DNA of 64,000 nucleotides from Bacteroidales bacterium (lineage in GTDB: Bacteria > Bacteroidota > Bacteroidia > Bacteroidales > UBA3824), in contig JAFXZT010000155.1 of assembly GCA_017541145.1 (NCBI GenBank), positions 1 to 64,000 of the forward strand. Direction: 5' to 3'. Under the pieces are notes generated by a model that was not told the origin of the DNA, made no database searches, and saw only the letters and a program-made list of their open reading frames with translations. Each line of letters begins with the position of its first letter. The first letter of the stretch is position 1. Position numbers and translations under genes: made by a program. This document shows, one piece after another, positions 28,479 to 37,397 of this stretch.

Positions 28479-28552
28479 TCTCCAATAGCTCAGTTGGTTA
28501 GAGCATCTGACTGTTAATCAGAGGGTCCGTGGTTCAAGTCCACGTTGGAGAG
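28479..28552 (+). tRNA. tRNA-Asn (GTT), copy 3
   Basis: Third identical 74-nt copy, 56 bp after copy 2. It is followed by a terminator hairpin. Confidence 0.97.
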
Positions 28553-28572
28553 CATCAAATTTTGTCATGTCG

Positions 28573-28609
28573 TTCCGGAGCGTTGTTAGGATGTTCCGGA
28601 ATTTTTTTT
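28573..28609 (+). terminator. terminator of the tRNA-Asn array
   Basis: TTCCGGA (28573-28579) pairs with TCCGGAA (28595-28601), followed by eight T. Confidence 0.75.
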
Positions 28610-28768
28610 ATATATTGTTGACTTCTTTTCTTGAAATTAATAATTCTTGCACTTTTTCTTATGTATTCCTTTTGTAATGAATTATAAATACAATCAGATA
28701 AAAAAAAAGATGTCAGTCGTAAAACTTTGATTCCGTTTACAATCTCCGTTTTTTCTGAGTAATCATCT

Positions 28769-29077
28769 TGTTGATAACTTCTGTAATTCGTTGAAATTTA
28801 AAATTATATGATGTTGATAATAGGATTTGATTGTTGCTGTATAATTTACTGTTGGTAAAGTAATCAAGTCAGATTATGTTTCTTTGATTGTTGATAACTT
28901 TTTCTATGAATTATATTTTGTGGATAACTTCTGTAAATTGTTGTAGAATAGATTTTTGTGTTGTGAATTTAATTCTTTTTAGTAAAAATAAAGATGTATT
29001 GATGTAAAAATAGATGAGAAATCATGAATCAACAATTTCTACATGTAAGCATCGTAATTTACATAAATAGTGGATAA
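28769..29077. other. cluster of five DnaA-box-like sites (candidate origin or iterons)
   Basis: The non-coding stretch 28610-29128 carries five 9-mers in one orientation. Three are TGTTGATAA (28769, 28812, 28889), one is TGTGGATAA (28919, the exact complement of the consensus DnaA box TTATCCACA), and one is AGTGGATAA (29069). Three of them sit in a longer repeat, GATAACTTYTGTAA, beginning at 28771, 28921 and 29071, so the period is exactly 150 bp. The last two units also share TTGTAnnAnnATnTTTnTGTTGTGAAT. The region is AT-rich. This is what a DnaA-binding region looks like, but dnaA, dnaN and gidA are not in the window and I could not compute strand skew, so the origin call is tentative. Confidence 0.45.
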
Positions 29078-29128
29078 CTTTTGTAAGATATTGTAATAAT
29101 GATATTTATGTTGTGAATATAAACAAAA

Positions 29129-29160
29129 AAGTGTGTCCCGAAGAATTTCGGAACACACTT
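29129..29160 (-). terminator. galE terminator
   Basis: AAGTGTGTCCCGAA (29129-29142) pairs with TTCGGAACACACTT (29147-29160), with one mismatch. T-rich tract on the minus strand. Confidence 0.8.
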
Positions 29161-29192
29161 AATATTTGATGTTTTATTCTTCAGAATAAAAA

Positions 29193-30218
29193 TTATTTGA
29201 TGCCGGAAACGTGTTTTTGCCAGTTCCATGCATTAAGCATTGTTTGTTCGATAGGTGCAACAGCTTTCCAACCGAGTTCTTCGTTAGCAAATTTTGTGTC
29301 AGCCCAAATTTTTTCGATATCACCTTCGCGACGACCAACTATTTTGTAGTTGAGTTTTACGCCGGTAGCTTTTTCAAATGCGTTAATCAATTGAAGTACA
29401 GAAAGTCCGTTGCCTGTACCGATATTGAAAAATTCGAGTTGTTTCTTCTGTTTGTTGTTTTCCATACGTTGTACAGCTGCGATGTGAGCATCTGCGAGGT
29501 CGATAATATCGATATAATCGCGGATAGGAGTGCCGTCAGGAGTGTCGTAATCGTTGCCGAATACGCTGAGACATTCGCGGATGCCGGCTGCTGTCTGTGT
29601 GATGTATGGTACGAGGTTTGCCGGTACACCCAATGGCAATTCACCGATTAATGAACTTGGATGTGCGCCTACCGGATTGAAATATCTTAATGCAATGGCG
29701 TGAAGTTCCGGATTTACTTTTACAAAATCGCGGATGATTTCTTCGTTGATTTGTTTGGTGTTGCCGTATGGAGAAAGTGCCTCTTGTATCGGAGATTGTT
29801 CTGTTACAGGAAGTTTTTCCGGTTGACCGTAAACTGTGCATGATGAAGAGAATACAAGATTTGGAATATTGAATTCTTTCATTGCTTCAAGGATGTTGAT
29901 AAGACCGTTGATATTGTTTCTGTAATATTTCAACGGAACTTGTACCGATTCACCTACAGCTTTTGATGCGGCAAAGTGGATGATTGACTGAATACCTTGA
30001 TTTTTTTTCAAGAAATCGAAAAGTTGCTGTTTATCTGCTACGTCTACTTTTCCAAAAGTTGGTTTTATGCCTGTGATTTTGGTGATGTTGTCAATTACAT
30101 CTTCAGAAGAATTGCTAAGGTTGTCAACAATTACAACTTCATAACCCTTTTGTTGAAGTTCTACTGTGGTGTGAGATCCAATAAATCCGGTTCCACCTGT
30201 TACTAAGATCTTTTTCAT
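29193..30218 (-). CDS. galE: UDP-glucose 4-epimerase
   Basis: 341 aa extended SDR that interconverts UDP-glucose and UDP-galactose. NAD-binding GGTGFIGSHTTVELQQKGY, FSSSCTVYG with the catalytic Ser, SPYGNTKQINEEI with Tyr and Lys, and the C-terminal RREGDIEKIWAD are all as in GalE. It stands alone with its own terminator. A -7-like element (TAACTTTG, minus strand, 30270-30263) lies 45 nt upstream of the start without a clear -33 box. It supplies UDP-galactose for surface polysaccharide and sugar use. Confidence 0.96.
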   Translation of the reverse strand: MKKILVTGGTGFIGSHTTVELQQKGYEVVIVDNLSNSSEDVIDNITKITGIKPTFGKVDVADKQQLFDFLKKNQGIQSIIHFAASKAVGESVQVPLKYYRNNINGLINILEAMKEFNIPNLVFSSSCTVYGQPEKLPVTEQSPIQEALSPYGNTKQINEEIIRDFVKVNPELHAIALRYFNPVGAHPSSLIGELPLGVPANLVPYITQTAAGIRECLSVFGNDYDTPDGTPIRDYIDIIDLADAHIAAVQRMENNKQKKQLEFFNIGTGNGLSVLQLINAFEKATGVKLNYKIVGRREGDIEKIWADTKFANEELGWKAVAPIEQTMLNAWNWQKHVSGIK

Positions 30219-30389
30219 AGTTTATAGTGTATGTTAAAACGATTTGCACAAAAATTACGGTTCAAAGTTAAAAAAAAACGCTGAGTTCTTTTATATGATT
30301 TAAAAATATTTTATATTTGCTTTCTGAAATTTTGCGCCCAAGGCTGCAAGATGTTCAACCAAACTACGTGAATAATACATAAATAGATT

Positions 30390-31475
30390 ATGGCAAGTTT
30401 AACTTCTATATTTAAAGATGTATTGCTGACCAATGACAGCATTACAGTGCCAGGGTTCGGCACATTCGAAACTTCTTATCAGGCTGCTCAGCTCGATGAG
30501 AAAACGGGTGTTATTTATCCTCCTACTAAGTCTGTGACTTTCAACGCTTCTAAAACAGATGACCGTGAGAACAAACTTGTAGAGTATCTGAAAAACAAAT
30601 TGGCTTTGGACGATAATGCTGCTAAGGCTGTTATTGATGAATTTATTTCGCAAGCCAATTCTAGATTTGCCGACAAGGCATCTTTGACTATTGATGAAGT
30701 TGGTGTTTTGTCAAAGGCTGAAGACGGTTCTATTAGTCTTCAATCTGTTCCGTCAAATCTCTCTATCGACAATTACGGAATGGATACTGTAGAAGTAGAA
30801 CAAGTAGAAGAAAAACAGAGAATTGCTGCAATGGCTACCTCTAATACTGTTGCAAACAATACAAAAGGCAAAACTTCGGTTGGTAAAAATACAAAAGCTA
30901 CCACCAAAGTTTCTACCACTAAAACTACTACTACAACAACTACTACCACTACCCAAGAAAAGAAAAAATCAAATAAACTTCTCAAAGTATTACTCGTATT
31001 GTTGCCAATACTTGCTATTCTTACAATTCTGTTCTTTATATTCAAAGATGGAATCTTGGCTTGGATAGATAATTTGAGAGGTGAAAAGCAACCTGTTGAA
31101 ACTGTACAAGTTGCAATACCGGATTCTATTGTTAACGAAGAAGAACCAAATACTGTCGGTATCGATGAAAATTCTGATGACGGTGACGAAGCTATCTTGT
31201 CACAAGCAGGTTTCAACAATGTTTCACCACAATATCTTGGTAACAAATACAAGAAATATTACTTGGTAGGCGGTTCGTTCAGAGACAAAGCAAACGCCAA
31301 CAAGGTAAAACGTGAAATCAATGCTAAAGAAATTCTCAAAGCTGAAGGTAACGAATTTTACCGTGTTATCATCATCGGCAGCGACGACCCGAAAGAAATC
31401 GTTGATGCTTACAAAGCAGCATTGGATAAGGGTATTCAAGCCGAAGATATGTGGCTTTTGAAAAATTCAAAATAA
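30390..31475 (+). CDS. HU-like protein fused to a membrane helix and SPOR domain
   Basis: 361 aa with an unusual layout. Residues about 1-135 form an HU/IHF-like fold of the CCDC81-like type (VLLTNDSITVPGFGTFETSY, PPTKSVTFNASKTDD). A Thr/Lys-rich linker with a run of ten Thr (about 150-190) leads to one membrane helix (about 198-218), an acidic spacer, and a C-terminal SPOR domain (about 288-358: KKYYLVGGSFRDKANANKVK, YRVIIIGS). SPOR domains bind denuded septal peptidoglycan in the periplasm, so the HU-like part should lie in the cytoplasm. The predicted protein could link nucleoid or another ligand to the division site; this is inference, and DNA binding by this HU subtype is unproven. Single gene with a terminator at 31509. 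Confidence 0.85.
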   Translation: MASLTSIFKDVLLTNDSITVPGFGTFETSYQAAQLDEKTGVIYPPTKSVTFNASKTDDRENKLVEYLKNKLALDDNAAKAVIDEFISQANSRFADKASLTIDEVGVLSKAEDGSISLQSVPSNLSIDNYGMDTVEVEQVEEKQRIAAMATSNTVANNTKGKTSVGKNTKATTKVSTTKTTTTTTTTTTQEKKKSNKLLKVLLVLLPILAILTILFFIFKDGILAWIDNLRGEKQPVETVQVAIPDSIVNEEEPNTVGIDENSDDGDEAILSQAGFNNVSPQYLGNKYKKYYLVGGSFRDKANANKVKREINAKEILKAEGNEFYRVIIIGSDDPKEIVDAYKAALDKGIQAEDMWLLKNSK

Positions 31476-31508
31476 TAAAATTTATCCTATTATTGTTTAG
31501 TACGATTG

Positions 31509-31550
31509 ATAGCGCAAATCACATAAATAGTTGATTTGCGCTATTTTTTT
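31509..31550 (+). terminator. terminator after the HU-SPOR gene
   Basis: A perfect 13-bp stem (ATAGCGCAAATCA at 31509-31521, TGATTTGCGCTAT at 31532-31544) is followed by a run of T. Confidence 0.9.
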
Positions 31551-31702
31551 GGGTTATTAAGAAATTATTTAAAAAAAATATATAAATTTGTAGTTTTGAA
31601 AGTTTAGAATTCATAAAACCAAATATTAAAAATTATTACCAAACTAATTATCAGAAATTAAATAAGTTACGAGTGTATTAAAAAAGGATAAACTATAATA
31701 GA

Positions 31703-33208
31703 ATGTCGGATTTAGCAATTATTGGAGGAGGTGTATCCGGATTAGCAGCTGGTATATATGCGCAATTGAGCGGATTACAGAGTGAAATTTTTGAAGGTCA
31801 TTCTGTGGTTGGCGGTCAGTGTACATCTTGGAAACGAAAAGGTTATCATATTGACAATTGTGTACATTGGTTAACAGGTACTAATCCCAATAAAGAAATT
31901 TATCAAGTTTGGGAAGATGTAGGAGTGTTAGGCAAAGATAAACCTGTTGTTAGACATGATTTTTTCTTACAAGTTGATATCGATAATGTAAAAGCTCATG
32001 CTTGGAGAGATTTAAACAAAATTAAAGAGGAACTTTTGGCAATTGCGCCCGAAGACAAAAAAGAAGTTATTGCACTTGTAAAAGCTATCAAAGATTTTCA
32101 GTCAATAGAACTTCCTGCCTTGAAACCAAAAGAACAGATGGGATTTTGGGATAATATGAAACTGCTTTGGAAAATGCGTAAAGCAATTCCGGTAGCTGCC
32201 AAATATCAAAAACTTACGGTAGGAGAGTATGCAAGCCGTTTCAAAAGTCCTATTATCAGACAGTTGATACATAATTATGTGCCGAATACATATTTTGCAA
32301 TCTCGATGTTTTATATGTATGCGATGTTTTCATGCGGAAATGCTGATTTGCCGTTAGGTGGCTCTGACATGATTTCGTTGAGAATGCGTGATAAGTATCT
32401 TCAGTTAGGAGGTAAAATTTCAACTAATAAAAAGGCAAAGAATATCGAAATCGAAGGTACTAAATGCAAACGTATTAATTTTGAAGACGGTACATCTGTT
32501 GAGCCGGAAGATATTATTACTGCAACAGATATTTCTGTTGCGTTCAAACTTATCGGTGAACAATATATGGACAACCATTTCAAAAATTGTTTTGCTAATC
32601 CCGATAAATTTCCGGTGTTTAGCGATGTTAATATATATTATGCTGTTGACATCCCTACATCTGATATTCCCTCGATGGAAATATTCAATACAGAACCTTT
32701 TGAAGTAGCAGGTCGCAATCATCAAATCGTAATTGTTAACAACTTTGCCGATCAGCCTGATTATACACCTCAAGGCAAAGGCATGTTGGAAATTCTTATG
32801 GTTCAGTATGATTATGAATATCAATATTGGGACGAACTTTACAACAACGACAGAGCCAAATACAAGGAAGTGAAAATGCAAATCGCTCAAGAAGTAATGA
32901 AACGTCTTGAAAAACACTATCCTCAGTTTGAAGGCAAATTGTCAGTATTGGAAATCGTTACACCAAAGAGTTTCAACCGCTATCTCGGCTCTTACAAAGG
33001 TTCATACATGGGATTTATCCAAACTCCAAAAGTCAAGAAAGAAATTCATCCCGGCGTATTACCCGGTCTTGATAATCTTATTCTTGCGGGACAATGGTTG
33101 CAAACTCCGGGAGGATTGCCAAACGCTTTGGTAACAGGTCGTTTCGCTATTCAACGTCTTTTGAAGAGGAAAAATCAACTCGATAAATTTTGTTGCAAAA
33201 AAAAATAA
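31703..33208 (+). CDS. phytoene desaturase-like FAD-dependent oxidoreductase
   Basis: 501 aa. The N-terminal Rossmann motif AIIGGGVSGLAAGIYAQLSG followed by EIFEGHSVVGGQCTSWKRKGYHIDNCVHWL, and the C-terminal ILAGQWLQTPGGLPNALVTGR, place it in the CrtI/phytoene desaturase superfamily of FAD enzymes. That group also contains retinol saturases and enzymes acting on other polyene or lipid chains, and no other carotenoid gene is nearby, so the substrate is open. A PlsC-like acyltransferase starts 12 bp after the stop and is surely in the same operon. A -7-like TAAATTTG is at 31583-31590 without a matching -33 box. Confidence 0.85.
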   Translation: MSDLAIIGGGVSGLAAGIYAQLSGLQSEIFEGHSVVGGQCTSWKRKGYHIDNCVHWLTGTNPNKEIYQVWEDVGVLGKDKPVVRHDFFLQVDIDNVKAHAWRDLNKIKEELLAIAPEDKKEVIALVKAIKDFQSIELPALKPKEQMGFWDNMKLLWKMRKAIPVAAKYQKLTVGEYASRFKSPIIRQLIHNYVPNTYFAISMFYMYAMFSCGNADLPLGGSDMISLRMRDKYLQLGGKISTNKKAKNIEIEGTKCKRINFEDGTSVEPEDIITATDISVAFKLIGEQYMDNHFKNCFANPDKFPVFSDVNIYYAVDIPTSDIPSMEIFNTEPFEVAGRNHQIVIVNNFADQPDYTPQGKGMLEILMVQYDYEYQYWDELYNNDRAKYKEVKMQIAQEVMKRLEKHYPQFEGKLSVLEIVTPKSFNRYLGSYKGSYMGFIQTPKVKKEIHPGVLPGLDNLILAGQWLQTPGGLPNALVTGRFAIQRLLKRKNQLDKFCCKKK

Positions 33209-33220
33209 GTTCAAACATAT

Positions 33221-34639
33221 ATGTTGAAGAAAAAAAAGAGAAGCCTTTTGGGTGAAGTGGTTTTCAGACTCTTAAGAAGTTATCTTAGATGGTGTCATAA
33301 TTCCATTTACTACAAACATATTTACGTATTAGGTAGAGAGAATATCCCTCAAAAGGGTACACCTCTTATTATAGCATCCAACCATCAGAATGCATTAAAC
33401 GATGCTTTGGGTGTGGAATTTGCTTTTAAGGACAGAGTAGTAAGCATTTTTACAAGAGCAGATGCTTTCAATCGTCCTTTTATCGGTCGTTTCCTTAGAA
33501 GTATTTACCTTTTGCCGGCATACAGAATTAATTTTGACGGTGTTGATTCTTTGAAAAACAATTTCGATATTTTTGAAGAAGCCGGCGGGAGAATTTTGGA
33601 AGGCGGTTCCGTACTTATTTTCCCTGAAGCTCTCAATCAAGACAAACGTTGGTTGGGTGATTTCTCTTTCGGATATCTCAGAATGGCATTTGATGCAGCA
33701 AAAAAATCTAATTTTGAGGCAGATATCAAAATATTACCTTTGATTAATCACTATTCCAATTATTTCAAATTTAGGGAAGACATGATTATTCAGTGTGGCG
33801 AACCGGTTTCGTTGAAAGATTATTATGAATTGTACAAAACCAAGCCGCGTACAGCTCAGCGAAATGTTAATGCCGTAGTTAGACAGCGTATTGCAGATAT
33901 GATGTTGAATATTACCGATTTGGAAAACTACGAAGCAATTGACTATATTCGTGAAACTTACGGTAAAAAATATTGTGCAGATTGTGGTGGCAATTCAAAA
34001 TATCTTCCCGACAAGTTGGAGTCTGACAAAGCATTATTTGTTGATTTAGAAAACTATAAGGCAACTAATCCGGAAGAATGCAGCAACATCTATTCTGATT
34101 TTCTTACTTTAAAGAAAAACTGTAAAAGATTTAGAATTATCGACGATAATTTTGACATCCCTTGGAAACCGTGGTCATTACTAATCAGATTTTTGTGTCT
34201 GTTGATATTGTTTCCGTTGTTTGTAATTGCCTCGATACCAAATATTTTGATATTCTTGTCGCCTTATCCGCTTACAAAAAAGTTTAAAGCAGGTAACGCA
34301 CACATGACGATGTTCGTAGGCGGAATACGTTTTGCGGTGGGTTCATTGGTGGCTTTTCCGGTGATTTACGGACTGTTTTTTGCGGTGGAGTCGTATTTTT
34401 GGAACTGGTGGTGTTCGCTTTTGCACTTGGTTTGTCTGCCCTCGTTAGGGTTGTTTGCGTGGACATACAGAAAATTTTTCATCGGCTTGAAACGCGAATG
34501 GCGTTTTCATGTGCGTTCAAAACGTTCAGAACACGAAAAACGCGGACAAGGACTCAAAGAAACCATAAATCTCAGAAAAACTCTTTTCGAGAAATTGGAC
34601 AAAATTCTTAGCAAAAAAGTTTGGAGAAAAGGAAATTAA
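33221..34639 (+). CDS. PlsC-like phospholipid/glycerol acyltransferase
   Basis: 472 aa. The acyltransferase domain lies in the first half: ASNHQNALNDA (the NHxxxxxD catalytic motif), FTRADAFNRPFIGRFLRSIYLLPAYR, and GGSVLIFPEALNQDKRWLGDFSFG. The second half has three or four membrane helices (about 312-335, 365-410) and a basic C-terminus. This long form is common in Bacteroidota and acylates lysophospholipid or glycerol phosphate at the inner membrane. A CxxC pair (YCADCGG) sits between the domains. It forms an operon with the preceding FAD oxidoreductase, which suggests that the two act on the same lipid; unproven. Confidence 0.87.
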   Translation: MLKKKKRSLLGEVVFRLLRSYLRWCHNSIYYKHIYVLGRENIPQKGTPLIIASNHQNALNDALGVEFAFKDRVVSIFTRADAFNRPFIGRFLRSIYLLPAYRINFDGVDSLKNNFDIFEEAGGRILEGGSVLIFPEALNQDKRWLGDFSFGYLRMAFDAAKKSNFEADIKILPLINHYSNYFKFREDMIIQCGEPVSLKDYYELYKTKPRTAQRNVNAVVRQRIADMMLNITDLENYEAIDYIRETYGKKYCADCGGNSKYLPDKLESDKALFVDLENYKATNPEECSNIYSDFLTLKKNCKRFRIIDDNFDIPWKPWSLLIRFLCLLILFPLFVIASIPNILIFLSPYPLTKKFKAGNAHMTMFVGGIRFAVGSLVAFPVIYGLFFAVESYFWNWWCSLLHLVCLPSLGLFAWTYRKFFIGLKREWRFHVRSKRSEHEKRGQGLKETINLRKTLFEKLDKILSKKVWRKGN

Positions 34640-34650
34640 CATTTATTAAG

Positions 34651-34692
34651 TGGCACAATCTTAATTTTTTAGTGAGATTGCGCCATTTTTTC
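34651..34692 (+). terminator. terminator after the acyltransferase
   Basis: TGGCACAATCT (34651-34661) pairs with AGATTGCGCCA (34675-34685), one mismatch, followed by TTTTTTCT. The 270 bp from here to the next gene hold nothing else that I can support. Confidence 0.8.
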
Positions 34693-34958
34693 TACCCGCC
34701 TGCGGTTTCCGTTCCAATGATTCTCTATTAAAAGAAGCATCAGGTTGGTATTGGACTTCAACATTATACGCTGATTATGCGAACGATGCAAGGGGATTCT
34801 ATTTCCGCTCTGACACAACTTATATGCACGGTCATTACCGTTTTCAAGGGTTTTCAATTCGTGCGGTATGTACCAAAAAATAATTTCCATGAGCATCCGT
34901 TCCTCTTCTGCAACAAATCAAAATTTTTTACGTTCTTTTGCAAAAAAAAAGATTCACC

Positions 34959-35735
34959 ATGAAAAATAACAAAAAAATTCTAACATTAATTTTGTCAGTG
35001 TTGTTGATGGGAGCTTCTTGTGATGATAAAGAAACTTCTGACGATGTCAACAATCCGGAAAATCAAACGGAACAAAACAATTCTGATAATAACAGTTCTA
35101 CAGAAAACGGCAAAGTTACCGAATGGAAAGACGGTTATATCACTTTTTACGGTCAGCCCGACAACAATGACAGTTATCCTTATCCGCTGCCTGAAATGGA
35201 AAAAGGTTATTATAATGTTGCTGTAGGCGTTTACTTTTTCCCCGATTATATTCTCGGTTCGGCTTACGAAATCAAGTACAACGACAAAACAATCCGAGTT
35301 GTAGGAAAAGATATTTGTCCCGACGGCGATAATTCTTGGTTTGACAATACGCCCGAAGGTTTTGAATATCTGACAGGTAACAAAGGTCTCGGCAAAGTAA
35401 ATGTAAAATGGAGAGAAACTCCTTACTATACAGACAAAAATCTCGTATTGAAAATAAAATCAGGTTCTAACAATTGGTTTTTAGGAGCGTTTATTTTCAA
35501 TGGAAGATACGGTGTGAAAAAAGTTGAACTCTCAAAAGACGGAAAAAAGTTTTATGAAATGAAACCTTACAAATACAACGCTTTTTGGGAACTTCAATGT
35601 CCTTTCGATCAATACAACTGCAATCTTACTGTAAAAGTTACAGACCGTTATGGACATGTTGTAACAGGTGTTATGAAAATGAGCGGGGTAGAAGACGGCA
35701 AAACTTACGACCTCGGCAAAAATTTTGATTATTAA
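34959..35735 (+). CDS. lipoprotein, unknown
   Basis: About 258 aa from the ATG giving MKNNKKILTLILSVLLMGASC; the frame opens 21 nt earlier, but that extension would spoil the signal. Lipobox Cys at residue 21, then an acidic Asn/Glu/Thr-rich linker of about 35 residues typical of surface-exposed Bacteroidota lipoproteins. The rest is beta-rich with many aromatic residues (WKDGYITFYGQPDNND, YYNVAVGVYFFPDYILGSAYE, NNWFLGAFIFNGRYGVKKVEL). I do not recognise a family. It sits alone between the acyltransferase and the ketosynthase. Confidence 0.75.
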   Translation: MKNNKKILTLILSVLLMGASCDDKETSDDVNNPENQTEQNNSDNNSSTENGKVTEWKDGYITFYGQPDNNDSYPYPLPEMEKGYYNVAVGVYFFPDYILGSAYEIKYNDKTIRVVGKDICPDGDNSWFDNTPEGFEYLTGNKGLGKVNVKWRETPYYTDKNLVLKIKSGSNNWFLGAFIFNGRYGVKKVELSKDGKKFYEMKPYKYNAFWELQCPFDQYNCNLTVKVTDRYGHVVTGVMKMSGVEDGKTYDLGKNFDY

Positions 35736-35769
35736 AAAAAAAGCAAAAAAGCAGTTATAGCAAAAAATA

Positions 35770-35801
35770 TTTGTTATTGAAAAAAAATCGGATTATCTTT
35801 G
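35770..35801 (+). promoter_or_regulatory. promoter of the ketosynthase gene
   Basis: TTTG (35770-35773), 20 nt, TATCTTTG (35794-35801): exact consensus, 39 nt before the start codon. Confidence 0.75.
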
Positions 35802-35839
35802 CCCAAATAATTTAGATAACATTTTTTTAGTAGAAATAC

Positions 35840-37060
35840 ATGGAAAAAAGAGTTGTAATTACCGGACTCGGAATTTATTCTTGTCTCGGAAAAAATCTCG
35901 ATGAAGTTAGAGATTCGCTGTACAACGGCAAATCAGGCATTATATTAGATCAGGAACGTAAAGAACTCGGATTCCGTTCAGGATTGACTTCTAAACTTGA
36001 TATTCCTGATTTGAAAGGTCAGCTCTCTAGAGGTCAACGCGTATTCATGCCGGAACAAGCTAAATACGCTTACGTTGCAACAGTTGAGGCTCTCAACAAT
36101 GCCAAAATCGATCAAGATTATCTCAATAAAAACGATGTCGGCTTGCTTTACGGTAACGATTCTAGCGCAGAGCCTGTTTATAAGAGCGTAGAAACCATGT
36201 TCCGCAAAAAGAACACTACTCTTATCGGTTCGGGCGGTATTTTTCAATCTATGAACTCTACCGTAACAATGAACTTAGGTTGTATTTTCAAATTAAGAGG
36301 TATCAATTTAACCATTTCTGCTGCCTGCGCTTCTTCCAGCCATGCTATCGGTTTGGGTGCATTGCTCATCAAAAACGGTCTTGAAGAAATGGTTGTGTGC
36401 GGTGGTGCTCAAGAAGTTAACCCTTACGCTGTAGGTTCTTTTGACGGTATCAGTGCATTCTCAGTACGTGAAGACAATCCTACTGCTGCATCTCGTCCAT
36501 TCGATAGAGACCGCGACGGTCTTGTACCGGGCGGCGGTGCTGCTACTGTTATTATCGAAGAATACGAACACGCTGTAAAACGCGGTGCTCCTATTATCGC
36601 TGAAGTTTTGGGTTGGGGTTTCTCTTCTAACGGAGATCATATTTCTTCTCCTAACGTAGAAGGTCCGGCTAAATCTCTTCAGAAAGCTATTGCAAATGCA
36701 GGTATCGATATCAAAACTATCGGATATGTAAATGCTCACGCTACTTCTACACATATCGGCGACCAAAACGAAGCTAAAGCAATTGCTCAAGTATTTGGAG
36801 ATCATCATCCATACGTTACTTCTACTAAATCTCAAACAGGTCACGAGATGTGGATGGCAGGCGCATCAGAAACTATCTATTCTATTTTGATGATGAAAAA
36901 CGATTTCGTAGCTGCCAACCTCAACTTTGAAAATCCTGATGAGGATTCTGCAAAACTTAACATCCCGGGAACGAGAGTATCTGCACATTTTGATACATTC
37001 TTATCAAATTCATTCGGATTTGGCGGTACTAACTCTACTTTGATTGTTAAGAACTTGTAA
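35840..37060 (+). CDS. beta-ketoacyl-ACP synthase (KAS I/II family)
   Basis: 406 aa condensing enzyme. The Cys-His-His triad is present: Cys163 in SAACASSSHAIG, His300 in VNAHATSTHIGD and His335 in STKSQTGHEMWMAGASE. The last motif usually reads GHxxGAAG, so WMAGA is a variant seen in a subset of family members. It elongates an acyl-ACP. No acyl carrier protein, dehydratase or malonyl transferase is nearby, so it may be the housekeeping FabB/FabF or a specialised enzyme. It has a strong promoter of its own and a terminator, so it is monocistronic. Confidence 0.88.
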   Translation: MEKRVVITGLGIYSCLGKNLDEVRDSLYNGKSGIILDQERKELGFRSGLTSKLDIPDLKGQLSRGQRVFMPEQAKYAYVATVEALNNAKIDQDYLNKNDVGLLYGNDSSAEPVYKSVETMFRKKNTTLIGSGGIFQSMNSTVTMNLGCIFKLRGINLTISAACASSSHAIGLGALLIKNGLEEMVVCGGAQEVNPYAVGSFDGISAFSVREDNPTAASRPFDRDRDGLVPGGGAATVIIEEYEHAVKRGAPIIAEVLGWGFSSNGDHISSPNVEGPAKSLQKAIANAGIDIKTIGYVNAHATSTHIGDQNEAKAIAQVFGDHHPYVTSTKSQTGHEMWMAGASETIYSILMMKNDFVAANLNFENPDEDSAKLNIPGTRVSAHFDTFLSNSFGFGGTNSTLIVKNL

Positions 37061-37089
37061 GCGAAGTAAAACAAAAATACATAATATAT

Positions 37090-37120
37090 AAGGCTGTCCC
37101 GTTTGGGATGGCCTTTTTCT
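37090..37120 (+). terminator. terminator after the ketosynthase
   Basis: AAGGCTGTCCC (37090-37100) pairs with GGGATGGCCTT (37105-37115), with G-U pairs, followed by T. Confidence 0.8.
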
Positions 37121-37397
37121 TTTTTGTTGTGACATGTTACTTGATTCGCAACATCCTAAAAAAAGATGTCACGAAACGAAAACACAATATAATCACTACT
37201 GATATAGTAAATTGACGCAGCGACAATGGAATAAAACAGATGTTTTTTATCCTATTGTAATAGTGACAAAACTGTCGAAAACTGCGTTTGAAATAAATCG
37301 TCATTTGGATTTTGTGACAAAAAACTTTATTTCGATTGATGTTGTTGTGAAAAATTTAATTAATTTTACAGCCTGAACATCTTTATATTTAATTGTA
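37121..37397. other. intergenic region before the methyltransferase
   Basis: No gene is visible. An imperfect inverted repeat (ACAATGGAATAAAACA near 37223, TTTTATCCTATTGT near 37245) is the only structure. I cannot place a full promoter. Confidence 0.4.

Noticed and set aside
34669-34962. Small frames between the acyltransferase and the lipoprotein
   Set aside because: They overlap a terminator and each other on opposite strands, with no recognisable domain or signal.
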